The notes under the pieces: model-generated
What the model saw: the letters and a program-made list of their open reading frames with translations, nothing else
The model's database searches: none
Told to the model about the DNA's origin: nothing
In this document: piece by piece, positions 29,693 through 39,073 of the stretch
Layout of the letters: each line of letters opens with the position of its first letter
How positions within the stretch are numbered: the first letter of the stretch is position 1
Program-made: the position numbers and the translations under genes
NCBI RefSeq assembly: GCF_016412875.1
Contig: NZ_JAEKPD010000001.1
Coordinates: 62,001 to 126,000, forward strand
Source: Palleronia pontilimi
GTDB lineage: Bacteria > Pseudomonadota > Alphaproteobacteria > Rhodobacterales > Rhodobacteraceae
Reading direction: 5' to 3'
Length of the DNA: 64,000 nucleotides

Positions 29693-30556
29693 ATGAACTG
29701 CGCCGATCCCGCCACGCTGGACGGTCTGGCCTGGCTCGCCTGCTACCTGACCACCGGCAAGCACATGGCGTTCTACGGCTCGTTCGGAACGGTCCTGCTG
29801 CTGCTCGCGATCACCGCGCCGACGGCACTGTTGTTCGGCCTGGGCGGCGCCATTGCCGCGCGCTCGCGCATCCTGCCGCTGCGCGCCTTCGGCAAGACCT
29901 ATATCGCCATCGTGCGCGGCGTGCCCGACATCGCCTTCTTCCTGTTCTTCGTCATCGCGCTGGACCAGGGGCTGGAATACCTGCGCCACCAGGTGCTCTG
30001 CCCCGGTTGGGACCAGCCGATCCGCCAGGGCAGCGATTTCGTCGTCTGCCAGGCCGCGAAACTGCCACTGGGCACCGCGCCGCAATGGCAGCACGAGGTT
30101 TACGGCTTCCTGCTGGCCATGTTCACCTTCGCCATCGTGTTCGGCGCCTTCGCGGCCAACGTGCTCTTCGGCGCGATGATGGCGGTGCCGCGCGCCCAGC
30201 TCGAGACCGCCGAGGCCTACGGGCTGACCCGTGCCCAGACCTTCCGCCGCATCCTGATGCCGCAGATGTGGGTCTACGCGCTGCCGGGGCTGTCGAATCT
30301 GTGGATGGTGCTGATCAAGGCGACGCCGTTGCTGTTCCTGCTGGGGGTCGAGGACATCGTCTACTGGGCGCGCGAACTGGGCGGCACCAAGACGCCGAAC
30401 TTCACCGACTATCCCCATGGCGACTGGCGGATGTGGTACTTCCTGGCGCTTCTGGTCTTCTACCTGCTGCTGACCAAGGTCAGCGAAAGCGTGCTCGAGC
30501 GGCTGATGAAGCGCCTCACCTACGGCCAGGCGACGACCGGGGGCATGACCGCATGA
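29693..30556 (+). CDS. Amino acid ABC transporter permease (HisQ/OccQ class)
   Basis: 287 aa with about five membrane segments (FGTVLLLLAITAPTALLFGL near the start, then LLAMFTFAIVFGAFAANVLF). The EAA motif VPRAQLETAEAYGLTRAQTF faces the ATPase. It is longer than HisQ because of a periplasmic loop of about 50 residues (GLEYLRHQVLCPGWDQPIRQ onward). It forms a heterodimeric channel with the next permease, whose start overlaps its stop by 4 bp. Confidence 0.93.
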   Translation: MNCADPATLDGLAWLACYLTTGKHMAFYGSFGTVLLLLAITAPTALLFGLGGAIAARSRILPLRAFGKTYIAIVRGVPDIAFFLFFVIALDQGLEYLRHQVLCPGWDQPIRQGSDFVVCQAAKLPLGTAPQWQHEVYGFLLAMFTFAIVFGAFAANVLFGAMMAVPRAQLETAEAYGLTRAQTFRRILMPQMWVYALPGLSNLWMVLIKATPLLFLLGVEDIVYWARELGGTKTPNFTDYPHGDWRMWYFLALLVFYLLLTKVSESVLERLMKRLTYGQATTGGMTA

Positions 30557-31359
30557 GCTGCGCCGAAACCATCCAGGACTACGCCCTGCGCTCGATCGGC
30601 ATCGGCGAGCGGCTGTTGCCGCGCAGCGACTTCACCCTGTGCGAGCAATTCGTGCTGATCGGCTCGGGCATGATCTGGAACATCTATTTCGGCGTCGTGG
30701 CCCTCTCGACGGGATTCTTCCTGGCCGTGGCGCTGGCGGTCGGCAAGGCGTGCAGGACTCCCCTGGCCCGGATCCCGTCGGAATGGACCATCTTCATCTT
30801 CCGCGGCTCGCCGCTCTTCATCCAGTTCTTCTTCGCCTATTTCCTGTTCCTGTCGCTGAAATCCACGCACCCGATCTTCGATCCGCTGACCGCCGCCTGG
30901 GCGGGCGCGCTGATCGTGCTGTTCCTGAACACCGCCGCCTATTCGGGCGAGATCTTCTACGGCGCGCTGCGCTCGATCCCCAAGGGCGACATGGAAGCGG
31001 CCGAGGCCTACGGGCTGACCGGCTTCACCAAGTTCCGCCGCATCACCTTCCCGACCATGCTGCGCCTGGCCTGGCCCGCCTACACGAACGAGGCGATCTT
31101 CCTGTTTCATGCCACCACGCTGGTCTATTTCTCCGGATTCCCGGCCTGGCAGCAGCGCGGGGACGCGCTCTACTACGCCAGCTACTTCGCCGACAAGACC
31201 TTCAACCCGTTCGTGCCCTACCCGATCCTGGCGGGCTATTTCATCGTGCTGACGCTCTGCGTCGTGACGCTGTTCGCGTGGGCGTCGAGGCGGCTGAACC
31301 GCCACCTGCCGCAAGAGGCGCGCAAACGCATGACGCTGCGCCCCAGCTTCATGCGATAG
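30553..31359 (+). CDS. Amino acid ABC transporter permease (HisM/OccM class)
   Basis: 268 aa from MSCAETIQDYALRSIGIGER; coupled to the previous permease through a 4-bp overlap. It has membrane segments such as IWNIYFGVVALSTGFFLAVA and the EAA motif IPKGDMEAAEAYGLTGFTKF. AAYSGEIFYGALRSIPKGDM is the usual polar amino acid permease signature. It completes the importer: ATPase, binding protein and two permeases. Confidence 0.94.
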   Translation: MSCAETIQDYALRSIGIGERLLPRSDFTLCEQFVLIGSGMIWNIYFGVVALSTGFFLAVALAVGKACRTPLARIPSEWTIFIFRGSPLFIQFFFAYFLFLSLKSTHPIFDPLTAAWAGALIVLFLNTAAYSGEIFYGALRSIPKGDMEAAEAYGLTGFTKFRRITFPTMLRLAWPAYTNEAIFLFHATTLVYFSGFPAWQQRGDALYYASYFADKTFNPFVPYPILAGYFIVLTLCVVTLFAWASRRLNRHLPQEARKRMTLRPSFMR

Positions 31360-31368
31360 GGCGCGCCC

Positions 31369-31417
31369 GTCCCTTCATCTTTCCAGAAATACCTCGGGGT
31401 GCGGGGCAGCGCCCCGC
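31369..31417 (-). terminator. Terminator-like hairpin with repeat element copy 4
   Basis: On the minus strand GCGGGGC (31417-31411) pairs with GCCCCGC (31407-31401), followed by ACCCCGAGGTATTTCTGGAA and AGATGAAG down to 31369. It sits between convergent genes, just after the FAD-oxidase stop. The hairpin-plus-TATTT layout matches copy 2 at 9035-9102. Confidence 0.6.
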
Positions 31418-31423
31418 TCCGCC

Positions 31424-32827
31424 CTAAGCCTTCAGCACCGCGCCGGGGTTCAGGATCCCTTTCGGGTCCAGCGCCGCCTTGATCGCGCGCATCGCCTGCA
31501 GCTTGGCCGGATCGCCGTAGCGCTCCAGCTCGGCCACCTTCAGCCGCCCTACCCCGTGCTCGGCCGAGAAGGACCCGCCCCGCTCGGCCACCGCGTCGTC
31601 AACGATACGGCGCAGATCGCCAGCCATAGCCTTGTAATCGGCCTTGGCGTGACCCTCGGGCGGGAACAGGTTGTAATGCAGGTTGCCGTCGCCCAGGTGG
31701 CCGAAGGCGTTGATCCGCAGGTCGGTGACGGCGCGCAGGCGCGGGGCGCAGGCGTCCAGGAAACCGGGGATCTCGGACAGCGGCAGCGAGATGTCGTTGG
31801 ACACGATGGCGCCGATGCGCTTGTTCGCCTCGGGGATGGTCTCGCGCACCGCCCACAACTCCTGGCGCTGCGCCTCGCTGGACGCGATGACGCCGTCGCT
31901 GACCAGCCCAGCCTCGAACGCTTGGGTGAACAGCGTCTCCAACACCTCTGCCGGGTCGTCGCGCGCGCCGAGTCCCAGGTCGATCAGCACGCACCAGTCC
32001 GGCACGTCCGCGAAGGGCTGCTTCACCGGCAGGCCGGTCTCGGCCAGGAACCGCAGCCCCTGCCCCGAGATCAGCTCGAACGCCGAAACGCCGCCCAGGG
32101 CCTGTGCTTGGCCCAACAGCGACAGCGCCGCGCGGGGGCTTTCGACCACCATCATCGCCGTGCCCTGCCGCGCGGGGATCGGGAACAGGCGCAGAGCCGC
32201 GGCGGTGATGATGCCCAGCGTGCCCTCGGCCCCGATCAGCAGGTTGCGCAGATCGTAGCCGGTATTGTCCTTCCGCAGCCGCTTCAGCCCGTGAAAGACC
32301 TCGCCCGTGGGCAGCACGGCCTCGATCCCAAGGCACAGATCGCGCGCATTGCCGTAGCGCAGCACGTTCACGCCGCCCGCGTTGGTGGCCAGCAGCCCGC
32401 CGATCCGCGCCGTGCCCTCGGACGCCAGCGATAGCGGGAACAGCCGGTCCGCGTCGCGGGCCGCGGCCTGCACATCGGCCAGGATCGCGCCCGCTTCGAC
32501 CACGGCCACGTTTTCGTCGGGCCAGATACCCCGGACCTTGCGCATCCGCTCGAGGCTCAGCAGGATCGGATCGCCCTGCTCCATCAGTTGCCCGCCGACC
32601 AGCCCAGTGCCCCCGCCCCAGGGCACGACGGCGATGCCATGCGCGCCCGCGAAGCGCACCACGCGCGCGACCTCGTCCGTGTCGCGTGGGGCGACCACGG
32701 CACCCGCGACGCCTGCCCAGGTACCGCGCGGCTCGCTCAGGTAGCTGTCGGACGGATCGCGCAGCGCGCCATCGGACAGCTCGCGCGCCAGCGCGTCCCG
32801 CAAATCAGGCGTCAGCGGATGGGTCAT
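31424..32827 (-). CDS. FAD-linked oxidase, D-lactate/glycolate dehydrogenase type
   Basis: 467 aa from MTHPLTPDLRDALARELSDG. The FAD (PCMH) domain carries VVPWGGGTGLVGGQLM near residue 75 and ASEGTARIGGLLATNAGGVN near 140. The C-terminal GlcD-type domain ends with FGHLGDGNLHYNLFPPEG, SFSAEHGVGRLKV and DPKGILNPGAVL. Such enzymes oxidise D-2-hydroxy acids (D-lactate, glycolate, 2-hydroxyglutarate). The substrate is unknown. Its start overlaps the stop of the upstream MBL gene by 4 bp, so they form an operon. Confidence 0.92.
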   Translation of the reverse strand: MTHPLTPDLRDALARELSDGALRDPSDSYLSEPRGTWAGVAGAVVAPRDTDEVARVVRFAGAHGIAVVPWGGGTGLVGGQLMEQGDPILLSLERMRKVRGIWPDENVAVVEAGAILADVQAAARDADRLFPLSLASEGTARIGGLLATNAGGVNVLRYGNARDLCLGIEAVLPTGEVFHGLKRLRKDNTGYDLRNLLIGAEGTLGIITAAALRLFPIPARQGTAMMVVESPRAALSLLGQAQALGGVSAFELISGQGLRFLAETGLPVKQPFADVPDWCVLIDLGLGARDDPAEVLETLFTQAFEAGLVSDGVIASSEAQRQELWAVRETIPEANKRIGAIVSNDISLPLSEIPGFLDACAPRLRAVTDLRINAFGHLGDGNLHYNLFPPEGHAKADYKAMAGDLRRIVDDAVAERGGSFSAEHGVGRLKVAELERYGDPAKLQAMRAIKAALDPKGILNPGAVLKA

Positions 32828-33642
32828 TCGTCGCGCAGGAATTCCGGCTTCAGCACGACCACGGTGGGCCGGTCCGGCAGGCTGCGCAGGCTGACCTCCA
32901 TGCTGGAGGCATCGCGCACATCGATGTCGAAATCGCCGCCGATCCCGTCCAGGAAGCGCGACAGCGTGGCCAGCCCGAACCAGTGCATCGGGATCACGAC
33001 CGAGCTTTTCAGCCGCTGCAACGTCTCGATCATGGTCGGCAGATCGACGGTCATCCCGCCATCCACCGCCGCCATCACCACGTCCAGCCGCCCCAGGGCC
33101 GCGAATTGCGCGTCGTCGGGCTTGTGGTGCAGGTGGCCCAGATGCCCGATGCACAGGCCCGCCACCTCGAACACGAAGATCGAGTTGCCGTATTTCTCGA
33201 CCCCCGTGCCCCTGCGAATATCGGTGGGCACGTTGCGCACGCGCATCTCGCCCACCATTCGGTTGTGCAGGTTCGGCTCAAGGCTGTCGCCCCACCCTTC
33301 CAGCAGGTTCGGGATGCGCGGATCGGGGCGCAGCGTCCAGTGGCTGGAATGGGCGTGGTTCATGGTGGCGATGTCGGGCACCAGGTCGGTGGGGCCCAGA
33401 AAGCCGTTGTAATCGGTGACCGCCGTGGTGCCGTCGGGCGCCTGGATCAGGAACATCGAGTGGTCGAGGTAACTGATCCGCGCCGTGAAATCGTCGGCCA
33501 GCGGCGCTTGCCAGCTTGCCTTGTGGACGTATTCGATGCCGGGTGCCGCGTCGGCGATGGCGATGCAATGGCTGCCCATCCGGTCCTGGGCATGGCTCAA
33601 GGTGGGAAGAAGGGTCAGGAAAGCGGCGAGGCACAGGCGCAT
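32824..33642 (-). CDS. Secreted MBL-fold (UlaG-like) protein with altered metal motif
   Basis: 272 aa. MRLCLAAFLTLLPTLSHAQD is a signal peptide, so it is periplasmic. The MBL fold is clear: ISYLDHSMFLIQAPDGTTAV, MNHAHSSHWT, VAGLCIGHLGHLH and SSVVIPMHWFGLA. The metal motif reads HAHSSH at about residues 95-100, so the usual Asp of HxHxDH is Ser; a one-metal site or altered chemistry is possible. It is translationally coupled to the FAD oxidase. The function is unknown. Confidence 0.85.
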   Translation of the reverse strand: MRLCLAAFLTLLPTLSHAQDRMGSHCIAIADAAPGIEYVHKASWQAPLADDFTARISYLDHSMFLIQAPDGTTAVTDYNGFLGPTDLVPDIATMNHAHSSHWTLRPDPRIPNLLEGWGDSLEPNLHNRMVGEMRVRNVPTDIRRGTGVEKYGNSIFVFEVAGLCIGHLGHLHHKPDDAQFAALGRLDVVMAAVDGGMTVDLPTMIETLQRLKSSVVIPMHWFGLATLSRFLDGIGGDFDIDVRDASSMEVSLRSLPDRPTVVVLKPEFLRDE

Positions 33643-33717
33643 GGCGGGTCTCCGGCTGGGGGTGATGGCAGCCTAGCCGCCACGTCCCAGCGCGCCAACG
33701 CGGAAATTCGTCGCGCG

Positions 33718-34302
33718 TCAGGCGGCGTCGGTCTTGCCGCGGCGGTCGGCGCGCAAATTGGCGTAAAGCACGTGGTTGCGCCAGCGACCCGCGATCTGCA
33801 GATAGCTTTGCGCGACGCCTTCGTACTTGAAGCCAGCGCGCTCCAGCACCCCGCGCGACGCGGCGTTTTCGGGCAGGCAGGCGGCTTCGACCCGGCTGAG
33901 ATCCATCTTGAAGAAGGCGTAATGCACGATGCCAGCGATGGCTTCGGTCATGTAGCCCTGCCGCGCGTGGGCTTCGCCGATCCAGTAGCCCAGCGTGCCC
34001 GATTGGGCCGGGCCGCGGCGCACGTTGTCCAGCGTGATCGCGCCCACCAGGGACTTGTCGCTGCGCCGGATCATGAACAGCGGGATCGCGGTCTCGTTAC
34101 GGATCGAGCGATTCGCCCAGTAGACACGGTTGGTGAAGCTCTTGCGGGTCAGGTGGTCGTCGGCCCAGGTCGGCTCCCACCGTTTCAGGAAGTCGGCGCT
34201 GCGGCGGCGCAGGTCGCTCCAGGCGCCGTAATCGCCATGCTGGGGCGGGCGCAGGGTCAGCCGGTCGGTTTCGACCGTCAACTTGCGACGCCCCAGCGCC
34301 AT
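33718..34302 (-). CDS. GNAT family N-acetyltransferase (RimJ-like)
   Basis: 194 aa. LTVETDRLTLRPPQHGDYGA is the RimJ/RimL-type start, and LGYWIGEAHARQGYMTEAIA carries the acetyl-CoA-binding R/Q-x-x-G-x-G/A-like loop. VEAACLPENAASRGVLERAG is the typical N-x-x-S motif near residue 145. It probably acetylates a protein N-terminus or a small molecule. The start overlaps the M16 peptidase stop by 1 bp. Confidence 0.9.
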   Translation of the reverse strand: MALGRRKLTVETDRLTLRPPQHGDYGAWSDLRRRSADFLKRWEPTWADDHLTRKSFTNRVYWANRSIRNETAIPLFMIRRSDKSLVGAITLDNVRRGPAQSGTLGYWIGEAHARQGYMTEAIAGIVHYAFFKMDLSRVEAACLPENAASRGVLERAGFKYEGVAQSYLQIAGRWRNHVLYANLRADRRGKTDAA

Positions 34303-35564
34303 CAGGCCGCCAGTCGACCCATCAGAGTGCCAAGCTCGGGCGCGCCATCGACGGGCCCGTAAAGCGCCATCGCCGCATTCGTGTCCAGCGCCAGCCGCCC
34401 GCCGAAATCGCGCACATCGCCCGTGGTCACAGCGTCGATGCGGGCGATCGTCTCGTTCAGGTCGAGCACCCGGCCCCAGATGGCGATCAGCCGGGCCAGC
34501 CGTTCGGCGCGCGACGACGGGCTTTCCAGCCCCATCAGCAGGCCGGCCTTCATCTGGGCCCGTGCGCGCGCCACTTCGGCGGGGTTCACGTCATCGGCCG
34601 CGCGCTTGATCTCGTCGATGGTCAGCAACGCCAGTTCGCTCGCCTGCTCGGCCGAGGTGCCCGCATAGATCGTCATCAGCCCGGCATCGTCGAAGGCGCC
34701 CGATTGCGCGAAGATCGAATAGCACAGGCCCCGCTTTTCGCGCAGCTCCTGGAACAGGCGCGATGACATGCCGCCGCCCAGCGCGTTGGCGTGGATCTGG
34801 GCCGTGTAGAAGTCGTCGTCGCGGTAGCTGGGCGCGTTGAAGCCCAGGGTGAAATGCACCTGCTCCAACTCGCGCGCTTCGCGACGCTCGCCGCCGATGA
34901 AGCGGGCGGGCTTGGCGGGGGCGCTTGGGCGGGCTTCCAGGTGGCCGAAGGCCGCTTCGGCGAAGCGCACGACCGCGTCGTGATCCACCGCACCGGCCGC
35001 CGCAATGATCATGTCGCCGGGCCCGTAGCGTTCGCGCACGAAGCCCGCCAGGTCGTCGCGGCCGAAGGACAACACACGCTCGCTCGGCCCCAGGATCGAC
35101 CGGCCGATGGGCTGGTCAGGGAACGCGGCTTCCTGCAGCCAGTCGAAGACGATGTCGTCGGGCGTGTCGAAGACCTGGCCGATTTCCTGCAGGATCACGC
35201 CGCGCTCGATCTCGATCTCGCGCGGATCGAAGGTGGGGTTCAGCACGATATCGCTGATCACGTCCAGCGCCAGCGGCACATCGGTTTCCAGCACGCGGGC
35301 GTAGAAGGCCGTCATTTCGCGGCTGGTATAGGCGTTGATGTAGCCGCCCACGTCCTCGATCGCCTCGGCGATCTGCAGGGCATTGCGCCGCTCGGTGCCC
35401 TTGAAGGCCATGTGTTCCAGGAAATGCGCGATGCCGTTCTGTTCGGCCCGCTCGTGGCGGCCACCGGCGGTGATCCAGATGCCGACACTGGCGGATTTCA
35501 GGCCGGGCATGGCCTCGGTCACGATGCGCAGACCGTTGGACAGGGTGTGAAGCTCGGGCGTCAT
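34302..35564 (-). CDS. M16 family (pitrilysin-like) zinc peptidase
   Basis: 420 aa, the length of single-unit bacterial processing peptidases (PqqL/MPP-beta like). The inverted zinc motif is HFLEHMAFKGTERRNALQIA near residue 47, with the distal Glu in EIERGVILQEIGQVFDTPDD. The C-terminal half has GGGMSSRLFQELREKRGLCY. It overlaps thrC downstream of it in map order by 4 bp (ATGA), so thrC, M16 and GNAT are one operon. Confidence 0.94.
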   Translation of the reverse strand: MTPELHTLSNGLRIVTEAMPGLKSASVGIWITAGGRHERAEQNGIAHFLEHMAFKGTERRNALQIAEAIEDVGGYINAYTSREMTAFYARVLETDVPLALDVISDIVLNPTFDPREIEIERGVILQEIGQVFDTPDDIVFDWLQEAAFPDQPIGRSILGPSERVLSFGRDDLAGFVRERYGPGDMIIAAAGAVDHDAVVRFAEAAFGHLEARPSAPAKPARFIGGERREARELEQVHFTLGFNAPSYRDDDFYTAQIHANALGGGMSSRLFQELREKRGLCYSIFAQSGAFDDAGLMTIYAGTSAEQASELALLTIDEIKRAADDVNPAEVARARAQMKAGLLMGLESPSSRAERLARLIAIWGRVLDLNETIARIDAVTTGDVRDFGGRLALDTNAAMALYGPVDGAPELGTLMGRLAA

Positions 35565-36940
35565 GCAAGGCGCTTTTCAATGAGGGTTTTCATCGCGTCA
35601 ACGTCGTTGGCGATGCGGGTCAGGCGTTCGTCGCGCTCGAAGAGGTCCGCCATGCGGGGCGGCAGCGCGGGCCGCGCGCCGGTGGCGGCTTCGACCGCGT
35701 CGGGGAATTTCGCGGGATGCGCGGTGGCGAGCGTTATCATGGGCGTTTGGGCCAGGTGCTCTTCGGCGACCTTCACGCCGACGGCGGTGTGGGGGCACAG
35801 CACCTCGCCCGTGCGGGCGTGCATGGCGCGGATGGTCGCGGCGGTGTCGTCTTCGCTGCAGCGCCCCGAATCGTAATCCTCGCGCAGCGCCTGCAATGCG
35901 CCCTGGCTGACCGGGAAGCCGCCCGCGTCGCGCAGCTCGTCCATCAGCTGGCTGACCGCCTTGCCGTCGCGCCCGTAGGCCATGAAGAGCGCGCGCTCGA
36001 AGTTCGAGCTGACCTGGATGTCCATCGACGGGCTGATCGTGGGCTGCACGCCGTCCTTGCGATGCTCGCCCGTGGCAAGCGTGCGGTGCAGGATGTCGTT
36101 GCGGTTGGTGGCGATCACCAGCCGGTCGATGGGCAGACCCATCCGCTTGGCGATCCAGCCCGCGAAGACGTCGCCGAAATTGCCGGTGGGCACGGTGAAG
36201 CTGACGCGGCGCTGGGGCGCGCCCAAGGCCACGGCCGAGGCGAAGAAATAGACCACCTGCGCCAGCACCCGCGCCCAGTTGATCGAGTTGACAGCCGTCA
36301 ACCCCACCCGGTCGCGGAAGGCGTGATCGTTGAACATGGCCTTCACCGCCGCCTGGCAATCGTCGAAATCGCCGTCAACGGCGATCGCGTGGACATTCGC
36401 CTCGGTCGGGGTGGTCATCTGGCGGCGCTGCACCTCGCTGACCCGGCCATGCGGATACAGGATGAAGCATTCCACGTTTTCGAGCCCCCGGAACGCTTCC
36501 ATCGCGGCCGAACCGGTGTCGCCCGACGTGGCGCCGACGATGGTGATGCGGTCGCCCTTGCGGCGCATGGCGTCCTGGAACAGCTGGCCGATCAGCTGCA
36601 TGGCGAAATCCTTGAACGCCAGCGTGGGGCCGTGGAAGAGCTCGAGCAGGAAATGATTGGGCCCCAGCTGGACCAGCGGCGCGCGGGCGTCGTGGCCGAA
36701 GCCGGCATAGGCGCGATCGATCAGGTCCTTCAGATGCGCGGGCTCCATGCCGGTGAAGGGCTGCATGACGCGCAGCGCGATGTCTTCGTAAGGCTGGCCC
36801 GCCATGGCGGCGATCTGGGCTTGCGTCAGGGTCGGGATCTCGGCCGGGACGTAAAGGCCGCCATCGCGCGCAAGCCCCGCCAGCATGGCGCCTTCGAAAT
36901 CCAGCTCGGGCGCCTGCCCGCGAGTCGAGACATAGAGCAT
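35561..36940 (-). CDS. thrC: Threonine synthase
   Basis: 459 aa, fold-type II PLP enzyme of the longer (yeast/proteobacterial) class. MLYVSTRGQAPELDFEGAML is the standard start. The PLP Lys is in GPTLAFKDFAMQLIGQLF near residue 108; TIVGATSGDTGSAAMEAFRG and VPTGNFGDVFAGWIAKRMGL bind PLP phosphate. It turns O-phosphohomoserine into threonine. It is the first gene of thrC-M16-GNAT and lies 8 bp after surf1, so readthrough from there is likely. Confidence 0.96.
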   Translation of the reverse strand: MLYVSTRGQAPELDFEGAMLAGLARDGGLYVPAEIPTLTQAQIAAMAGQPYEDIALRVMQPFTGMEPAHLKDLIDRAYAGFGHDARAPLVQLGPNHFLLELFHGPTLAFKDFAMQLIGQLFQDAMRRKGDRITIVGATSGDTGSAAMEAFRGLENVECFILYPHGRVSEVQRRQMTTPTEANVHAIAVDGDFDDCQAAVKAMFNDHAFRDRVGLTAVNSINWARVLAQVVYFFASAVALGAPQRRVSFTVPTGNFGDVFAGWIAKRMGLPIDRLVIATNRNDILHRTLATGEHRKDGVQPTISPSMDIQVSSNFERALFMAYGRDGKAVSQLMDELRDAGGFPVSQGALQALREDYDSGRCSEDDTAATIRAMHARTGEVLCPHTAVGVKVAEEHLAQTPMITLATAHPAKFPDAVEAATGARPALPPRMADLFERDERLTRIANDVDAMKTLIEKRLA

Positions 36941-36948
36941 GTCGGTCC

Positions 36949-37614
36949 TTACGTTTGACGTCTTGCCATACGCGACAGCAGAAGCACTGTCATCCCCGCC
37001 CAGATCGCGGCCAGCGAAAACCAGGTGATGGCGTATTGCAGGTGATCGTTGGGGATCGCGGTGGTGCCGACCGGCAGCGGCAGGACGCCCGGCAGCGCTT
37101 GCGCCCGGGCGACGACCAGCAGCGGTTCTGAGTCCAGGGCTTGGGCCATGGCGGGCAGGTCGCGGGCGAACCAGATATTCGCGGCCATGTCCGGCGCGGG
37201 GGTGAAGCCGTCCACCTCGTCGGGCCAGAGCAGGTTGCCGGTGACGTCCAGGTCAGTGGGCGGGCGCGGCGCGTCCTTCTGCGCGGTGGGTATGGCCCCC
37301 AGATCCACGAGGATGCGGCGGGAGGCGTCCGTCTCGAAGGCCGAGACGACGCGATAGGACGGGCCGAACGCCTCGGACGTGGTCAGGACGTGGATCTCGT
37401 CGCCCGTGGTCCGCCCCGAGACCGTTACGGGCAGGTATTCGTCGCGCTCTTCGGTCGGTGCGTCGGGAAGGGCCACGGGCGTGTCCGCGATGCGCGTCTC
37501 GATCCGGTCTAGGATGGCGGTCTTCCACGCCAGCCGCTGCACCTGCCAGATGCCCAAGCCCAGCAGCAGGGCCAGCCCGCCCGTGGCGAAGATCGCGAAA
37601 CCGATAATGCGCAA
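36949..37614 (-). CDS. SURF1 family protein (cytochrome oxidase assembly)
   Basis: 221 aa starting with TTG at 37614; GAAAGG seven bases upstream decides this start, and no ATG fits. Two membrane segments near the ends (IIGFAIFATGGLALLLGLGI and LQYAITWFSLAAIWAGMTVL) flank the periplasmic domain, with the conserved LGIWQVQRLAWK and VDLGAIP. SURF1 proteins help insert heme a into oxidase subunit I. It follows ctaE, but a bidirectional terminator lies between. Confidence 0.92.
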   Translation of the reverse strand: MRIIGFAIFATGGLALLLGLGIWQVQRLAWKTAILDRIETRIADTPVALPDAPTEERDEYLPVTVSGRTTGDEIHVLTTSEAFGPSYRVVSAFETDASRRILVDLGAIPTAQKDAPRPPTDLDVTGNLLWPDEVDGFTPAPDMAANIWFARDLPAMAQALDSEPLLVVARAQALPGVLPLPVGTTAIPNDHLQYAITWFSLAAIWAGMTVLLLSRMARRQT

Positions 37615-37635
37615 GCGCGTGCCTTTCGTCGCAGC

Positions 37636-37664
37636 AAAAAGGGCGCCGATGCCGCGCCCTTTTT
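37636..37664. terminator. Bidirectional intrinsic terminator after ctaE
   Basis: AAAAAGGGCGC (37636-37646) pairs perfectly with GCGCCCTTTTT (37654-37664) around a 7-base loop, giving a T-run on both strands. On the minus strand it lies between ctaE and surf1 and may reduce surf1-thrC expression. Confidence 0.85.
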
Positions 37665-37695
37665 CGTTGGTGTCAGTGGGGTCGGAACGGACCGA

Positions 37696-38487
37696 TCACG
37701 ATCCCCAGATATAGATCGACGCGAACAGGAACAGCCAGACCACGTCCACGAAGTGCCAGTACCAGGCGGCGGCTTCGAACCCGATATGCTTTTCGGGCGT
37801 GAAGTGGCCCGCGCGGACCCGCAGGTAGCACACGAACAGGAAGATCGTGCCGATGATCACGTGCGCGCCGTGAAAGCCCGTCGCCATGAAGAAGTTGGCG
37901 CCGTAGATGTTGCCCGAGAAGCCGAAGGCCGCGTGGCTGTATTCGTAGGCCTGGAAGAACGTGAAGATCACGCCCAGGATCACCGCGATCAGGATGCCGT
38001 TGCGCAGATCCTTGCGGTTGTCCTCGTGCACCAGCGCGTGGTGCGCCCAAGTCGCCGCCGCGCCCGAGCACAGCAGGATCAGCGTGTTGATGAGCGGCAG
38101 GTGCCAGGGATCGAAGGTCTCGATCGAGGGGGGCGGCCATTGCCCTTCGGAAAACGTCTCCATCGGGTACATTGCATGCTTGAAGAACGACCAGAACCAG
38201 GCGGCGAAGAACATGACCTCGGACATGATGAACATGATGAAGCCGTAACGCAGGCCGATACGCACGACGGGCGTGTGGTCGCCTTCGTTCGATTCGGCCA
38301 CAACGTCCGACCACCAGCCGAACATCACGTAGAGCACCACGGCCAGGCCGATGAAGAACATGAACGGCGTCATCCCCTTCATCCACAGCACGGCGCCGAA
38401 CAGCATGACGAAGCCGCCGACCGATCCCAGGAACGGGTACAGCGACGGGGGAAGGATGTGATAATCGTGGTTCTTTTCGTGCGCCAT
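37696..38487 (-). CDS. ctaE: Cytochrome c oxidase subunit III
   Basis: 263 aa, seven membrane segments as in Paracoccus and Rhodobacter subunit III. Starts [20 protein letters not shown]. Conserved parts include [29 protein letters not shown] (with the conserved Glu of the proton/lipid site) and [18 protein letters not shown]. The last segment [20 protein letters not shown] ends the protein. It is the last gene of the ctaC-ctaB-ORF-ctaG-ctaE operon. Subunit I (ctaD) is not in the window. Confidence 0.97.
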   Translation of the reverse strand: MAHEKNHDYHILPPSLYPFLGSVGGFVMLFGAVLWMKGMTPFMFFIGLAVVLYVMFGWWSDVVAESNEGDHTPVVRIGLRYGFIMFIMSEVMFFAAWFWSFFKHAMYPMETFSEGQWPPPSIETFDPWHLPLINTLILLCSGAAATWAHHALVHEDNRKDLRNGILIAVILGVIFTFFQAYEYSHAAFGFSGNIYGANFFMATGFHGAHVIIGTIFLFVCYLRVRAGHFTPEKHIGFEAAAWYWHFVDVVWLFLFASIYIWGS

Positions 38488-38509
38488 GGGCGGGACCCCT
38501 CGTTTGGGC

Positions 38510-39073
38510 TTAATTGGTGTTCAGCGCGGCTTGGCTCGCGTTGTCCGGCAGATCAATCTCATAGAAGGTGTAGGACAGCGTGATGTGATTGACAAACTTC
38601 GCGTCGCGATCTTCGACGATGGCGGGGTCGACGTAGAAGGTCACGGGCATTTCGACACGTTCGCCGGGTTGCAAGACCTGTTCTTCGAAACAGAAGCAGT
38701 CGATCTTGGTGAAGAAGCTGCCCGCATCGTAGGGCGCGACGTTATAGGACGCGCTGCCCGCGATGGGTCGGTCGGTGGGGTTGTAGGCCTCGTAGAAGGC
38801 CAGCCCGGTCTCGCCGATCTTGAGTTCGACCTCGCGCTCGAGCGGCTTGAACTCCCAGGGCATGCCTCGTTCCAGCGACGCGTCGAAGCGGATCGTGATG
38901 GTCTGGTCCAGCACGGTGTCCGATCCGGCCTCGGCCACGCCGGTCGCGCCACCGTAGCCCGTGACGCGGCAGAACCAGTCGTAAAGCGGCACGGACGCCC
39001 AGGCCATCGCGCCCATGAACACGACCAGCGACACGGCCTGCAGGACGGTCTTCTTCTTGGGATCCATGCTCAT
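38510..39073 (-). CDS. ctaG: Cytochrome c oxidase assembly protein CtaG (Cox11 family)
   Basis: 187 aa from [20 protein letters not shown]. One membrane anchor near residues 10-28, followed by [16 protein letters not shown] with a conserved Cys and the copper-binding CFCFEEQ (CxCF motif) near residue 125. TFYVDPAI matches the family end region. It delivers copper to the CuB site of subunit I. Its start overlaps the stop of the small upstream ORF by 4 bp. Confidence 0.95.
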   Translation of the reverse strand: MSMDPKKKTVLQAVSLVVFMGAMAWASVPLYDWFCRVTGYGGATGVAEAGSDTVLDQTITIRFDASLERGMPWEFKPLEREVELKIGETGLAFYEAYNPTDRPIAGSASYNVAPYDAGSFFTKIDCFCFEEQVLQPGERVEMPVTFYVDPAIVEDRDAKFVNHITLSYTFYEIDLPDNASQAALNTN

